A program made the translations under genes and the position numbers. This document shows, one piece after another, positions 8,055 to 17,202 of a stretch of 53,512 nucleotides of DNA (positions are counted from its first letter, which is position 1; every line of letters starts with the position of its first letter). Origin of the DNA: Pseudomonas sp. UBA4194 (GTDB taxonomy: Bacteria > Pseudomonadota > Gammaproteobacteria > Pseudomonadales > Pseudomonadaceae). The stretch spans positions 1-53,512 of the forward strand of contig NZ_DFUE01000021.1 of NCBI RefSeq assembly GCF_002379585.1, in the 5' to 3' direction. Under the pieces are notes generated by a model, which was not told the DNA's origin, ran no database searches, and worked only from the letters and a program-made list of their open reading frames with translations.

Positions 8055-9062
8055 TTAGCCAAGGTCTTTTATCAACAACTCGGCCACCTGCACGGCATTC
8101 AGCGCCGCACCCTTGCGCACATTGTCCACCGTCGCCCAGAGTTGCAGTGCCTGCGGGTCGTCGATGCCGGCCCGTAGCCGCCCAACGTACACCACATCCT
8201 GGCCGACGGCATCGCCCACGGCGGTGGGATAATCGTCCTCCACCACTTCGACACCGGCAGCGTCTTCGAGCGCCTTGGCCACGCCTGCCAGATCGACCGG
8301 TCGCGCGCTGTGCAGAGAGATACTGTAGCTGTCGCCGAAGAACACCGGCGCCTGGACGCAAGTGACGGAAATCTTTAGTAAAGGCATATCCAGCAGTTCA
8401 CGCAACTCGCTGACCAGCCGGCGTTCCAGAGGGACGTGTCCTTGTTCGTCTGGCTTGCCCACCTGGGCGAGCAGATTGAACGCCACCTGACGGTCGAAGA
8501 AGCGCGGCTCCAGTGGCCGCACGTTGAGCAGTTCCGCGGTTTGTCGGGCCAGTTCGCTGACCGCCTCACGGCCCAGCGCCGAGACGGCCAGGCAAGCGGT
8601 GACGTTCACCTGTTGCAGGTCCAGCAGGTTGCGCAAGGGCGCCAGCAGCACTGCCAGCGCGGTAGCGGCGGCGCTGGGGCTGGCCACCTGGGCAGGATGC
8701 TTGAGGCCGGCCAGTACCTGGGCATTGGCTTCCGGGACGACGTTCGGCGCTTCGGCGACCGGCAAGCCGGCGGACAGGTCGATGACCAGGCAACCGGCGG
8801 CGCTGGCACGGGCGGCAAAACTGCGGGTCACCGCGGGGCCAGCGGCGAAGAACGCCAGCTTGACCTTGCTGAAGTCGAACGCGTCGACTTCGCGCACCCG
8901 AACGTTCTTGCCGCGAAAGGCTACGGAAGCACCGGCGGACTCGCTGCTGGCCAGCAGATGCAGCGCACCCACGGGAAAGTCCCGCTCCTCGAGCACTTGC
9001 ACAAGGGTTTCGCCAACGGTGCCGGTGGCGCCGATCACGGCAATATCGAAAGTCAGGGTCAC
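8055..9062 (-). CDS. usg: Usg-like aspartate-semialdehyde dehydrogenase homologue lacking the catalytic Cys
   Basis: This 335-residue protein has the Asd fold: a nucleotide-binding motif GATGTVG at residues 11-17 and the dimerisation domain. The catalytic motif NPNC of true aspartate-semialdehyde dehydrogenase reads SPSA here, so alanine 131 replaces the nucleophilic cysteine. Dehydrogenase activity is therefore unlikely. This matches the Usg paralogue that sits beside fimV in Pseudomonas. The start is GTG 9062, with GAGGAAG just upstream. ATG is absent at this point, and the in-frame extension to 9095 runs into REP DNA. The true function of Usg is not established. Confidence 0.88.
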   Translation of the reverse strand: MTLTFDIAVIGATGTVGETLVQVLEERDFPVGALHLLASSESAGASVAFRGKNVRVREVDAFDFSKVKLAFFAAGPAVTRSFAARASAAGCLVIDLSAGLPVAEAPNVVPEANAQVLAGLKHPAQVASPSAAATALAVLLAPLRNLLDLQQVNVTACLAVSALGREAVSELARQTAELLNVRPLEPRFFDRQVAFNLLAQVGKPDEQGHVPLERRLVSELRELLDMPLLKISVTCVQAPVFFGDSYSISLHSARPVDLAGVAKALEDAAGVEVVEDDYPTAVGDAVGQDVVYVGRLRAGIDDPQALQLWATVDNVRKGAALNAVQVAELLIKDLG

Positions 9063-9096
9063 AACAGCTTCCTCAAGCTCAAAACAGGCCCGCACT

Positions 9097-9198
9097 GTAG
9101 CAGCGGCGTAAGCCGCGTCAAATGAGCCGCGTCATATCTGTTGAGGTATGAGGGCGGGAATTTGGGGGATTGTTTGACGCGGCTTACGCCGCTGCTAC
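9097..9198. repeat. Perfect 26-bp inverted REP pair
   Basis: Positions 9097-9122 and 9173-9198 are perfect inverted copies of a 26-bp sequence with core GCAGCGGCGTAAGCCGC, itself a hairpin. The 50-bp spacer holds no gene. The right copy supplies the TAG stop codon (9195-9197) of the polyphosphate phosphotransferase gene. The core differs from the other REP families in this window. Confidence 0.85.
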
Positions 9199-10676
9199 TT
9201 TTTGAAGGCGGATTCCAGGGCGTCGTTGAGGGTGCGCAGGACTTTTATGCGGGCCCAGCGTTTGTCGTTGGCCTCGACCAGGGTCCAGGGGGCGATCTCG
9301 GTACTGGTGCGGTCGACCATATCCCCCACCGCGTCGCGGTAGGCGCCCCACTTCTCGCGGTTGCGCCAATCGTCTTCGGTGATCTTGAAGCGTTTGAAAG
9401 GGATCTGCTCGCGCTCCTGGAAACGCTCCAACTGCGTCTGCTCGTCGATCGCCAGCCAGAACTTCACCAGCACCACGCCGTCTTCCACCAATTGCTCCTC
9501 GAAATCGTTGATCTCGCTGTAGGCGCGCATCCAGTCGCCCGGGGAGCAGAAGCCCTCGACGCGTTCAACCAGCACCCGGCCATACCAGGAGCGATCGAAC
9601 ACGGTGAACTTGCCTCGCGCTGGCAACTGTCGCCAGAAGCGCCACAAATACGGCTGGGCCAGCTCATCCTGAGTCGGCGCGGCAATCGGCACGATGTGGT
9701 ATTGGCGTGGGTCCAGGGCCGCGGCTACCCGCTTGATGGCACCGCCCTTGCCCGCGGCATCGTTGCCTTCGAACACCGCCACCAGCGAATGGCGACGCAT
9801 GCGCTTGTCGCGCATCAGGCGCGCCAGGCGGGCCTGCTCGGTAATCAGCTGGTCGTTGTAGTCATCCTTGCTCAGGCGTCGGTCCAGATCCAGGCTGCCC
9901 AGCAAGGTACGTTTGTCGATGCTCTCGCCCAATGGCGGCATCGACTGGTGCAACGGCTCGGTGGGCGACTTGAGGGCGGCCTGCAAGCCTTCGAGCAGGA
10001 TGCGCCCGACCGCCAGACTGCGGTAATGCGCATCCACCCCTTCGATCACATGCCAGGGCGCGAAGTCCCGACTGGTGCGGCGAATCACCCGCTCACCGAA
10101 ACGCACGAAGCGGTCGTAGGTTTTCGATTGCTGCCAGTCCAGCGGGCTGATGCGCCAGCTGTGCAGCGGGTCGTCACGCAGCGACTTGAGCCGTGCTTTC
10201 ATCTGCTTCTTGGACAGGTGAAACCAGAACTTGAAGATCAGTGCGCCTTCGTCGCAGAGCATCTGTTCCAGCCGCTCGGCGTTGTTGATGGCCTGGTCCA
10301 GGCGCGCATCCTTGATATCGCCGTGTACCCGATCCTGGATCATCTGGCTGTACCAGTTACCGAAGAACACGCCCATCCGCCCTTTGGCCGGCAACTGTCG
10401 CCAGTAGCGCCAGGCCGGTGGGCGAGCCAGCTCTTCGTCGGTCTTTTCGTCGAACGTGCGCACCTCGATCAGGCGCGGGTCCATCCATTCATTGAGCAGC
10501 TTGACCGTCTCGCCCTTGCCTGCCCCTTCGATACCGTTGATCAGCACGATCACCGGAAACCGCGCCTGCTGCTTGAGTTCGTACTGCGCCTCGAGCAGCG
10601 CCTCACGCAATGCCGGCAACTGCGCCTCGTAATCGTCCTTGTCGATGGCATGGCCAATTTCTGCGGATTCGAACAT
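9195..10676 (-). CDS. pap: Polyphosphate:AMP phosphotransferase (two-domain PPK2)
   Basis: This 493-residue enzyme transfers phosphate from polyphosphate to AMP to make ADP. It carries two tandem PPK2 domains, as usual for class II PPK2 enzymes. The Walker A motifs are GIEGAGKGE (48-56) and GNDAAGKGG (304-312). Each half also has the lid/Walker B segments, FFGNWYS and FDRSWYGR. The start at ATG 10676 gives the family N-terminus MFESAEIGHA and has GAGGAA upstream. A TTG at 10697 is less likely. The stop codon lies inside a REP palindrome. It follows the NEL effector gene by 38 bp on the same strand. Confidence 0.93.
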   Translation of the reverse strand: MFESAEIGHAIDKDDYEAQLPALREALLEAQYELKQQARFPVIVLINGIEGAGKGETVKLLNEWMDPRLIEVRTFDEKTDEELARPPAWRYWRQLPAKGRMGVFFGNWYSQMIQDRVHGDIKDARLDQAINNAERLEQMLCDEGALIFKFWFHLSKKQMKARLKSLRDDPLHSWRISPLDWQQSKTYDRFVRFGERVIRRTSRDFAPWHVIEGVDAHYRSLAVGRILLEGLQAALKSPTEPLHQSMPPLGESIDKRTLLGSLDLDRRLSKDDYNDQLITEQARLARLMRDKRMRRHSLVAVFEGNDAAGKGGAIKRVAAALDPRQYHIVPIAAPTQDELAQPYLWRFWRQLPARGKFTVFDRSWYGRVLVERVEGFCSPGDWMRAYSEINDFEEQLVEDGVVLVKFWLAIDEQTQLERFQEREQIPFKRFKITEDDWRNREKWGAYRDAVGDMVDRTSTEIAPWTLVEANDKRWARIKVLRTLNDALESAFKK

Positions 10677-10714
10677 AGGGCAGGTGTTCCTCTGCAATGA
10701 AAAGCGTAGGGATT

Positions 10715-13700
10715 TCAGCCGCTGGGGCCTTGGCCCGAGTCGACAGCACTATCGAAGCCGACCTGCTCCAGGCGGGTTAGTTCGCCCAGCAAGGCGATTT
10801 CCGCGGCTCGTCGGCGTGCCGCGATAGCGTTGGCGCGGCGCAGATAGTCAGCGCTGCTGCCAGGTTCCTGGTCTTCGTCCAGGGCGGTCATCTCGTCGGC
10901 GAAGGGCTGCAGGCGGGCTTCGAAGCGCTCGGCGTATTGCTCGTGCAGGTAATCGGCCCAGAACGCCTGGTCACCCATGAAGTCGGTGAACGCGCTGTCG
11001 GCTTCGGCCCGTTCGACCTCCAGTTGTGCAGCGTCGAAGCTGTCGACGCCGATGCCCGCCGTGGCGGCATAGGCCATGGTGTGCGGCTGGCCGGGCAGTG
11101 CCAGGCGGTTGGCCAGATAGGTGCGCAAGGCCATGCGCACTTCCGCTTCGTCCACAGCCACGCCGTGGCTGCGCCGCGAAGCGATCAGGCGGCGAGCGAT
11201 GCCTTCCAGCCGCTCGAGGCGGAACAAGCCTCGCGCCAGGCGATACAACCGCTGCCCGCGCTGCGAGGCCGCCACGCCCTGCAATGCCTCGTGCTGCAGC
11301 ACCTGCACTTCCATATCGCTGAACATCAGGCGCTGGCCGTCGACACAGGTGTTGAGGTTGGCCGCCATGGTGTAGAAACGCTGACGCAGTTCACGGTTGC
11401 CAGATGCCGCACTGAGCACCTCCCAGACGCGGCGACTGACGTCGATGGGGTCGCGCAGATAATCCGGCGTACGCCGCAGGTATTCGATCAATTGCAGCAA
11501 CGGCTCGGAGCCCTGTTCGTCCTCCAGGGCTCGCCACAGCGCAATGCGGCTGGCGCGTTCGCGCTCGCCGGCACCCACCAGCCAGGGATCGACCCTGGCG
11601 TGGGTGGGGCGGGTGACCGGCGCCTCGCTGAAGCGATGGGTAAAGAACTGGAAACGCCGGCCCAGCCCCCGCGGCCGCTGCAACAGACGGGCGGTTTCAG
11701 CGCTCAAGGCATTGCGCTCCATGAACACATCGACTTCGCGTCCTGCCGCCAATTCGTCATACACGTCGGCGGGAATCTCGCGCAATCGGGTGCGATACAG
11801 ATTCAAGGTGCTCAGGGCCGGGAGTCGACTGGCCCAATGGGGCCAACCGGACATGTCGATACCCGCCAGGTTGAGCTGCTGCAGGCGGGTGAAACCGGTG
11901 GTTGAAACGATGCTGCCCAAGCGGTTGCCGTTGAGGCTCAACACCACCAACTGCGGCAGGCGTCCGAGACGGTCGAGCAGCGCCTGGTCGACGTGCAGGT
12001 CGGTGTTGCTCAGGTCCAGCTCGCGCAGCTCGGTCAAGGCATCGACCGCAGGGGGCACGCCACCGAGCCGGCAACTGCGCAGCGTCAGGCTGCGCAGGTG
12101 GGGAAACAGGGCCAGCACCCGGGTCAGGCTTTGGGCGTCGAGCACGCTGGCGGTCAGGTTCAGATGGGTAACGTACGACAGGTTGGCCGTGACCGCCGGG
12201 AAATCCAGCAGCGGCATGTGGGTCAGGTTCAGGTGATAGCGGGTCTGCTGGCCGACGGTTTCTTCGGGCAGCTGGCGGCGCCAGGCAATGTTCAGCCGGG
12301 AAGTCACATCGGCACGGTAGAACGCCACATCCTGGGCGCCGAAACGCGCCGTCAAGGCGCTGGAGGCCGGGGCCCGCTGCCAGGCTTCGAGCTGGGCGAA
12401 CATCTGCGCACGCTCGTGGGTCAGGTTGTCCAGGCCCAGGCTGACGTCCCGGCGGCTCAGCCCGGCCTGCTGGTACAGGCCCAGCAGATCCATGGCAGCC
12501 TGGCGGCTGGTACCGGGATAGAGGTTCTGGATGCGCGCCACCAGCACTCGACGGCTGATCGCCACTTCGGCCCGGCCGCGCCCGCTCAAGGCATAGCCGA
12601 TGCGCCCGTGGGCATCGCGCATGGGGGCGTTGAAACCGCGCTGCGGTGCATGCTGCCCCAATAGCTCGGCACACTGTCGACGGTGGCTGAGGGCGTGCTC
12701 GCGAATGCTCGCCGCCGTGGCCTCACTGCCCAGATGTGCCTTGAGTCCCTGATACAAGGTCTGGCTATCGGTGCTTTGCGCCGACACCCAGCACAACCCT
12801 TCCAACGCTCGGTTGAGCCGCTGCGCTTGCTGGTACAGGCGCGCCCGCTCGGCCAGGGCCAACGGCACCCTGCCCGTTGTCAGCAGGGCTTGGCGCTGGG
12901 CGGGCGCGATGCCCTGCAAGGCCTCCTCGGCCGCCGCCACACTCAGCGATGGAAAGTCGCGGCGAAGCAGTCGGGTCTGGGCGTCATGACCGAACTGCGC
13001 CGCTTCATAGCGCTCGGCAAATGCGGACCGGGCCTGGACAGCCTCCAGCTCGGTGTCCAGCGCGACCTGGCGGTGCAGCTCGAAACGGCGCAAGGTGTCC
13101 AGCAGTAACGCCGAGGGTTTCTGCTCGCTGGCAAACGCGGTGTCCAGGCTCGCTGGCGCGATGTCGGCGCAGGCCAGCGCCTGGCGTTGTTGCTCGGCGC
13201 TGAACTGGGCAACCTCATGGGCGATGCGTTCGCGCAACGTGGCCGAAGGCGCTGCGGGTTGCTGCTCGGCAGCCAACTGCCAGCCGCTGCCGGCGGGTTC
13301 GATCAGGGGTTCATAGGCTGTGCTGTCGTTGGGGTGGGTGATGCGCCACCGCTGACGATCCTCGTCGAATCGCACCTCGTGCAGACGCTCCTCGATCACC
13401 ACGCAGTCGCGTGCGCCATCGCTGTAGAGCCCATCGCTTTCCGGCAGCAGATCGGCCGGCAATGGCGTCGGGCTGGCATAGGCGGAAAGGTCCGGGCGCC
13501 ACAGGCGGTGACTGCCGTCGCTCAGGGTCACCGCCTTGAGCTCGGCCAGTTGGCTGCCCACTGGCACCGTTGCGGTGCGGGGCGCCAGCCAGGTCTTGCC
13601 GGTTTTCACGGCACCGGCGAACAGGGCCATGGTCGCCACGTTTGCGGCCACACTCATGGCGTGGGTGAACGCCCCCTGATCGTCTCCGTGCCGCCAGTCA

Positions 13701-15019
13701 TCAACACCCACGAACACCTCACGCAGCAGTTGCACAGCCGCGCAGGCGAGCATCGCCGCGCCCACTACCGGCACCACCAGGCCGGCAAAGTTGAGCAGGT
13801 CCTGGCCCGCGGCCAGGTAGCGCTGGTGGCGGCGCTCAAGGGCGATGGCATCCTGGTCGGCGGTAGGCACGACCAGGGTACGGGCGTCTTCATAAAGCTT
13901 GATCAGGCGGTCGTTGTGCAGGTGAACGAACGGATCGCCAGTGACCGTGTGCCGGGTCAGGTTGAGGTGCTGGACCCAGTCTTTGGTCGTGCTTTCAAGC
14001 CGGCCTTGCAAGCGTTCGAAGAAGCTTGCCGTGACGCGCTCGGCCACCTTGCCACGCCAGTACTTCCGGTAGGCCGGGGCCTTGAGCTTCGCCGCCAGTT
14101 GCTTGGCGAACTCGGCAAACGATGGGTATTGCTTGAGCGGATGATCGGGGTCACCCGGCAGCAGCACGATGCAGCCGGCACTGCCATCGCTACGTTCGAT
14201 CAGCAGGGCACCGAAGACTGAGCCACCGCTGAAATCGCCGCTTTCGAGCATGCGCAAGGCGCAGCAACGTACCGCCTGTGTACCCCAGGTCAGCGGTGTC
14301 TGGCCGAAGGGCTGGGCAGCCAGTTGCAGCAGCATCTGGTAAGCGCTCTGGCCGATGTCGTCGCGCAGGCGCGCAATGTGCGCCAGCACGGCCAGGGTGG
14401 CGCGATCATTCGCCATGAACGACTCGGATCTTTCGGCAACCTTGCCCGCAGGCTTGAACACGCTGTCCAGATGCTGCTGGTAGCGCTGGCCCAGATCCAG
14501 GCGACGGCAGGTCGCTGCGAACTCGTGAGCCGTGAGGGCCAGTTCGGGCTTGTCGCGACGCTGGAAGAACGTGGTGACACCGTCCTCGGTACGGTAGATC
14601 AGTGCGTCGCCAGGCAACAGCATCGAACCGCTGGCAAATGGCGCGTCGTGTTCGAAATTCTGCATGGCCGCCACCAACAGGTTGTGCTCCTGGGGAAGCT
14701 TGTGGTCGTAGCCCAGCCCGGCGTGGCGGATCATGCGCACCAGCGAATGCGCGCGGGGCTCGATGTCCAGTTGATGGCGGGTCTTGAGCTCGCTGCGCAG
14801 TTGCTCGTCGCAGAATTCGAGTACGTCTCGCAGCTCGGCCAGATGCACCTTCAGCGCTGCCTTGGCAGCGTGGGCAGTGGCCTGGCTGGCGCTCAGTGCC
14901 TGGCGCATGGCCGGGGTCGCCTGCGCCAGCCAGGCGGGCAGCTGCTGAGCGACCAACTGGCTGTGGCGACTGGCAATCGCATCGTCTGGACGGGGAAGCG
15001 GTGGGTAGATGGACAGCAT
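10715..15019 (-). CDS. NEL-type E3 ubiquitin ligase effector with LRRs and a DUF6543-like N-terminus
   Basis: This 1434-residue protein resembles the large Pseudomonas dermonecrotic-toxin-domain/NEL proteins. Residues 1 to about 900 are the toxin-like N-terminal part, with two hydrophobic segments at about 409-431 and 453-470 that could insert in membranes. Leucine-rich repeats follow at about 940-1085 (for example LRELDLSNTDL and LVVLSLNGNRL). The rest is a NEL domain with the catalytic CxD motif as Cys1225-Val-Asp1227. NEL enzymes (IpaH, SspH) transfer ubiquitin to host proteins after injection, so this is probably a eukaryote-directed effector. AAGGAG lies 6 bp before the ATG. No secretion apparatus or chaperone is visible nearby, and the route of export is unknown. 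Confidence 0.88.
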   Translation of the reverse strand: MLSIYPPLPRPDDAIASRHSQLVAQQLPAWLAQATPAMRQALSASQATAHAAKAALKVHLAELRDVLEFCDEQLRSELKTRHQLDIEPRAHSLVRMIRHAGLGYDHKLPQEHNLLVAAMQNFEHDAPFASGSMLLPGDALIYRTEDGVTTFFQRRDKPELALTAHEFAATCRRLDLGQRYQQHLDSVFKPAGKVAERSESFMANDRATLAVLAHIARLRDDIGQSAYQMLLQLAAQPFGQTPLTWGTQAVRCCALRMLESGDFSGGSVFGALLIERSDGSAGCIVLLPGDPDHPLKQYPSFAEFAKQLAAKLKAPAYRKYWRGKVAERVTASFFERLQGRLESTTKDWVQHLNLTRHTVTGDPFVHLHNDRLIKLYEDARTLVVPTADQDAIALERRHQRYLAAGQDLLNFAGLVVPVVGAAMLACAAVQLLREVFVGVDDWRHGDDQGAFTHAMSVAANVATMALFAGAVKTGKTWLAPRTATVPVGSQLAELKAVTLSDGSHRLWRPDLSAYASPTPLPADLLPESDGLYSDGARDCVVIEERLHEVRFDEDRQRWRITHPNDSTAYEPLIEPAGSGWQLAAEQQPAAPSATLRERIAHEVAQFSAEQQRQALACADIAPASLDTAFASEQKPSALLLDTLRRFELHRQVALDTELEAVQARSAFAERYEAAQFGHDAQTRLLRRDFPSLSVAAAEEALQGIAPAQRQALLTTGRVPLALAERARLYQQAQRLNRALEGLCWVSAQSTDSQTLYQGLKAHLGSEATAASIREHALSHRRQCAELLGQHAPQRGFNAPMRDAHGRIGYALSGRGRAEVAISRRVLVARIQNLYPGTSRQAAMDLLGLYQQAGLSRRDVSLGLDNLTHERAQMFAQLEAWQRAPASSALTARFGAQDVAFYRADVTSRLNIAWRRQLPEETVGQQTRYHLNLTHMPLLDFPAVTANLSYVTHLNLTASVLDAQSLTRVLALFPHLRSLTLRSCRLGGVPPAVDALTELRELDLSNTDLHVDQALLDRLGRLPQLVVLSLNGNRLGSIVSTTGFTRLQQLNLAGIDMSGWPHWASRLPALSTLNLYRTRLREIPADVYDELAAGREVDVFMERNALSAETARLLQRPRGLGRRFQFFTHRFSEAPVTRPTHARVDPWLVGAGERERASRIALWRALEDEQGSEPLLQLIEYLRRTPDYLRDPIDVSRRVWEVLSAASGNRELRQRFYTMAANLNTCVDGQRLMFSDMEVQVLQHEALQGVAASQRGQRLYRLARGLFRLERLEGIARRLIASRRSHGVAVDEAEVRMALRTYLANRLALPGQPHTMAYAATAGIGVDSFDAAQLEVERAEADSAFTDFMGDQAFWADYLHEQYAERFEARLQPFADEMTALDEDQEPGSSADYLRRANAIAARRRAAEIALLGELTRLEQVGFDSAVDSGQGPSG

Positions 15020-15102
15020 GCCTGGCTCCTTGCCATTGAGTACAAGGGCCCAACATAACGGTCCCGCCGGCGTTTAAAGGGGCAATAAACACCACCCGCC
15101 GC

Positions 15103-15108
15103 TAGAAT
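15103..15108 (+). promoter_or_regulatory. Possible -10 box of mnmC
   Basis: TAGAAT lies 29 bp before the mnmC ATG, in the 117-bp region shared with the divergent NEL gene. No convincing -35 hexamer is visible at the usual distance. Confidence 0.35.
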
Positions 15109-15136
15109 GGCGGCCTTGTTCACCGCCGAGCCGCCC

Positions 15137-17110
15137 ATGAGTACCGAACCGCTGCACGCCCAGATCGATTGGGACGCTGATGGCCACCCGCAGTCTCGCC
15201 AGTACGGCGACGTCTATTTCGCCCACACCGGCCTGGAAGAGACGCGTCATGTCTTCATCGATCAGAACGACCTGAGTGCGCGCTTCGGCGCCCTGCCCGA
15301 GGGGGGGCGATTGGTGATCGGCGAGACCGGCTTCGGTACCGGGCTCAACTTTCTGTGTGCCTGGCAGGTGTTCGAGCAATGCGCGAACGCAACGGCGCGA
15401 CTGCACTTCGTCAGCGTCGAAAAGTACCCGCTGAACCGCGCCGACCTGACACGCGCGCTGGCACTGTGGCCATCGTTGCAACGCTACAGCGCCGCGCTGC
15501 TGGCGCAGTACTCGGCGATTCACCGTGGTTTTCAGCGCCTGGTGTTCGACGGCGGGCGGGTGACCTTGACCCTGCTGATCGGGGACGCTCTGGAGCAACT
15601 GCCGCAGCTGGAAGGCCCGATCGATGCCTGGTTTCTCGATGGCTTCGCGCCGGCGAAGAACCCCGAGATGTGGACCCCTGAATTGTTTGCCCAGCTGGCC
15701 AGGCTGGCAGCGCCGGGCGCCACACTGGGTACGTTCACCAGCACAGGCTGGGTGCGACGCAGCCTCAAGGCCGCCGGCTTCAGGATGAAACGGGTGCCGG
15801 GGATCGGACATAAATGGGAGGTGTTGCGCGGGGTGTTCGTCGGGCTTGAAGGCCCTGCGCCCCGCCAGGGCAAGCCCTGGTTCAGCCGGCCGCCACGCCC
15901 GACCGGTGAACGCCACGCCATGGTCATCGGCGCCGGGCTGGCCGGCTGTGCAACGGCGGCGAGCCTGGCCGCCCGCGGCTGGCGCGTGAGCCTGCTGGAG
16001 CGCCACGGCGCCGACGCCGCCGAGGCATCGGGCAACCCCCAGGGCGTGCTGTACCTCAAGCTTTCGGCCCACGGCACGGCCTTGTCGCAGTTGATCCTGG
16101 CCGGTTTCGGTTACACCCGCCGTTTGCTCGAACACCTGCAGCGGGGTCGGGACTGGGACGCGTGTGGCGTACTGCAGCTGGCGTTCGACAGCAAGGAAGC
16201 AGGCCGCCAGCAGGTACTGGCCGAGGCATTCGAGCCTGAGCTGCTGCATCGGCTCGACCGCGACCAGGCCCAGGGCCGGGCGGGCGTGAGCCTGGCCCAC
16301 GGTGGCTTGTACTACCCCGAAGGCGGTTGGGTGCATCCGCCCGCCCTGTGCCGCTGGCAGGCCGAGCAAGCGGGCATCAGCCTGGTGCCGCACCAGCAGA
16401 TCCTCGACCTGCGTCGGATCGACGGGCAGTGGCAGGCCTGGGACGGGCAGCACTGCGTGGCCAGCGCCAGCGTGGTGGTGATTGCCTGCGCCGCTCAGGC
16501 CAAGGCGTTCGCCCAAAGCCGCTGGCTGCCGCTCAAGGGCATTCGCGGACAGATCACCCGGCTGGCCGCCACGGCGCGCAGCCAGGCCCTGGCCACGGTG
16601 GTCTGCGCCGAGGGCTACGTGGCGCCAGCCCGGTTGGGCGAACATACCCTGGGGGCCAGTTTCGATTTCACCAACCAGGACCTCACTCCGACGCTGGCCG
16701 AGCACACCAGCAACCTGGCGCTGCTGGACGAAATATCCCCCGACCTCGCCGACCGGCTGGGCCTGGATGCCACGCCCGTGCAGACCCTGCAAGGGCGCGC
16801 TGCCCTGCGCTGCACCAGTCCCGACTACCTGCCGATCATCGGGCCGATGCCTGATCAGGCCCTGTTCGCCGAGCGCTATGGCGTGCTGGCCAAGGATGCC
16901 CGCCAGATCCCGGACGTGCCCTGTCCATGGCTGGAAGGGTTGTACGTGAACAGCGGCCACGGCTCGCGCGGCCTGATCACCGCGCCCTTGTCGGGGGAAC
17001 TGATCGCGGCCTGGCTCGACGCTGAACCGCTGCCAGTACCCACGGCCGTAGCCGAAGCCTGCCATCCCAGCCGGTTCCTGGTGCGCGGGTTGGTACGGGG
17101 CAAGGGTTGA
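15137..17110 (+). CDS. mnmC: Bifunctional tRNA wobble-uridine enzyme MnmC
   Basis: This 657-residue protein performs the last two steps of mnm5s2U34 synthesis in tRNA. The N-terminal half is the SAM-dependent methyltransferase (SAM motif ETGFGTGLNFL at about 63-73 and DGFAPAKNPEMW at about 168-179). The C-terminal half is the FAD-dependent oxidoreductase that removes the carboxymethyl group (dinucleotide motif GAGLAG at 265-270). ATG 15137 is chosen because the family N-terminus is a few residues before HAQIDWD. An earlier in-frame start at 15107 overlaps the likely promoter. It is divergent from the NEL gene. Confidence 0.95.
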   Translation: MSTEPLHAQIDWDADGHPQSRQYGDVYFAHTGLEETRHVFIDQNDLSARFGALPEGGRLVIGETGFGTGLNFLCAWQVFEQCANATARLHFVSVEKYPLNRADLTRALALWPSLQRYSAALLAQYSAIHRGFQRLVFDGGRVTLTLLIGDALEQLPQLEGPIDAWFLDGFAPAKNPEMWTPELFAQLARLAAPGATLGTFTSTGWVRRSLKAAGFRMKRVPGIGHKWEVLRGVFVGLEGPAPRQGKPWFSRPPRPTGERHAMVIGAGLAGCATAASLAARGWRVSLLERHGADAAEASGNPQGVLYLKLSAHGTALSQLILAGFGYTRRLLEHLQRGRDWDACGVLQLAFDSKEAGRQQVLAEAFEPELLHRLDRDQAQGRAGVSLAHGGLYYPEGGWVHPPALCRWQAEQAGISLVPHQQILDLRRIDGQWQAWDGQHCVASASVVVIACAAQAKAFAQSRWLPLKGIRGQITRLAATARSQALATVVCAEGYVAPARLGEHTLGASFDFTNQDLTPTLAEHTSNLALLDEISPDLADRLGLDATPVQTLQGRAALRCTSPDYLPIIGPMPDQALFAERYGVLAKDARQIPDVPCPWLEGLYVNSGHGSRGLITAPLSGELIAAWLDAEPLPVPTAVAEACHPSRFLVRGLVRGKG

Positions 17111-17202
17111 GCGATGGGCGCGGCACGGCCCCACATTACCCTTGCCTCCTGCTGCCCCAACCCCGACTATCCCCTTTCCCCCCGCCAACGACAGACCACC
17201 CC

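Noticed and set aside
8055..9062. Functional aspartate-semialdehyde dehydrogenase (asd)
   Set aside because: The catalytic cysteine position is alanine, so the Usg paralogue name is used instead.
10677..10697. Upstream TTG start for polyphosphate:AMP phosphotransferase
   Set aside because: The family begins with MFESAEIGHA, which has its own ATG and ribosome site at 10676.
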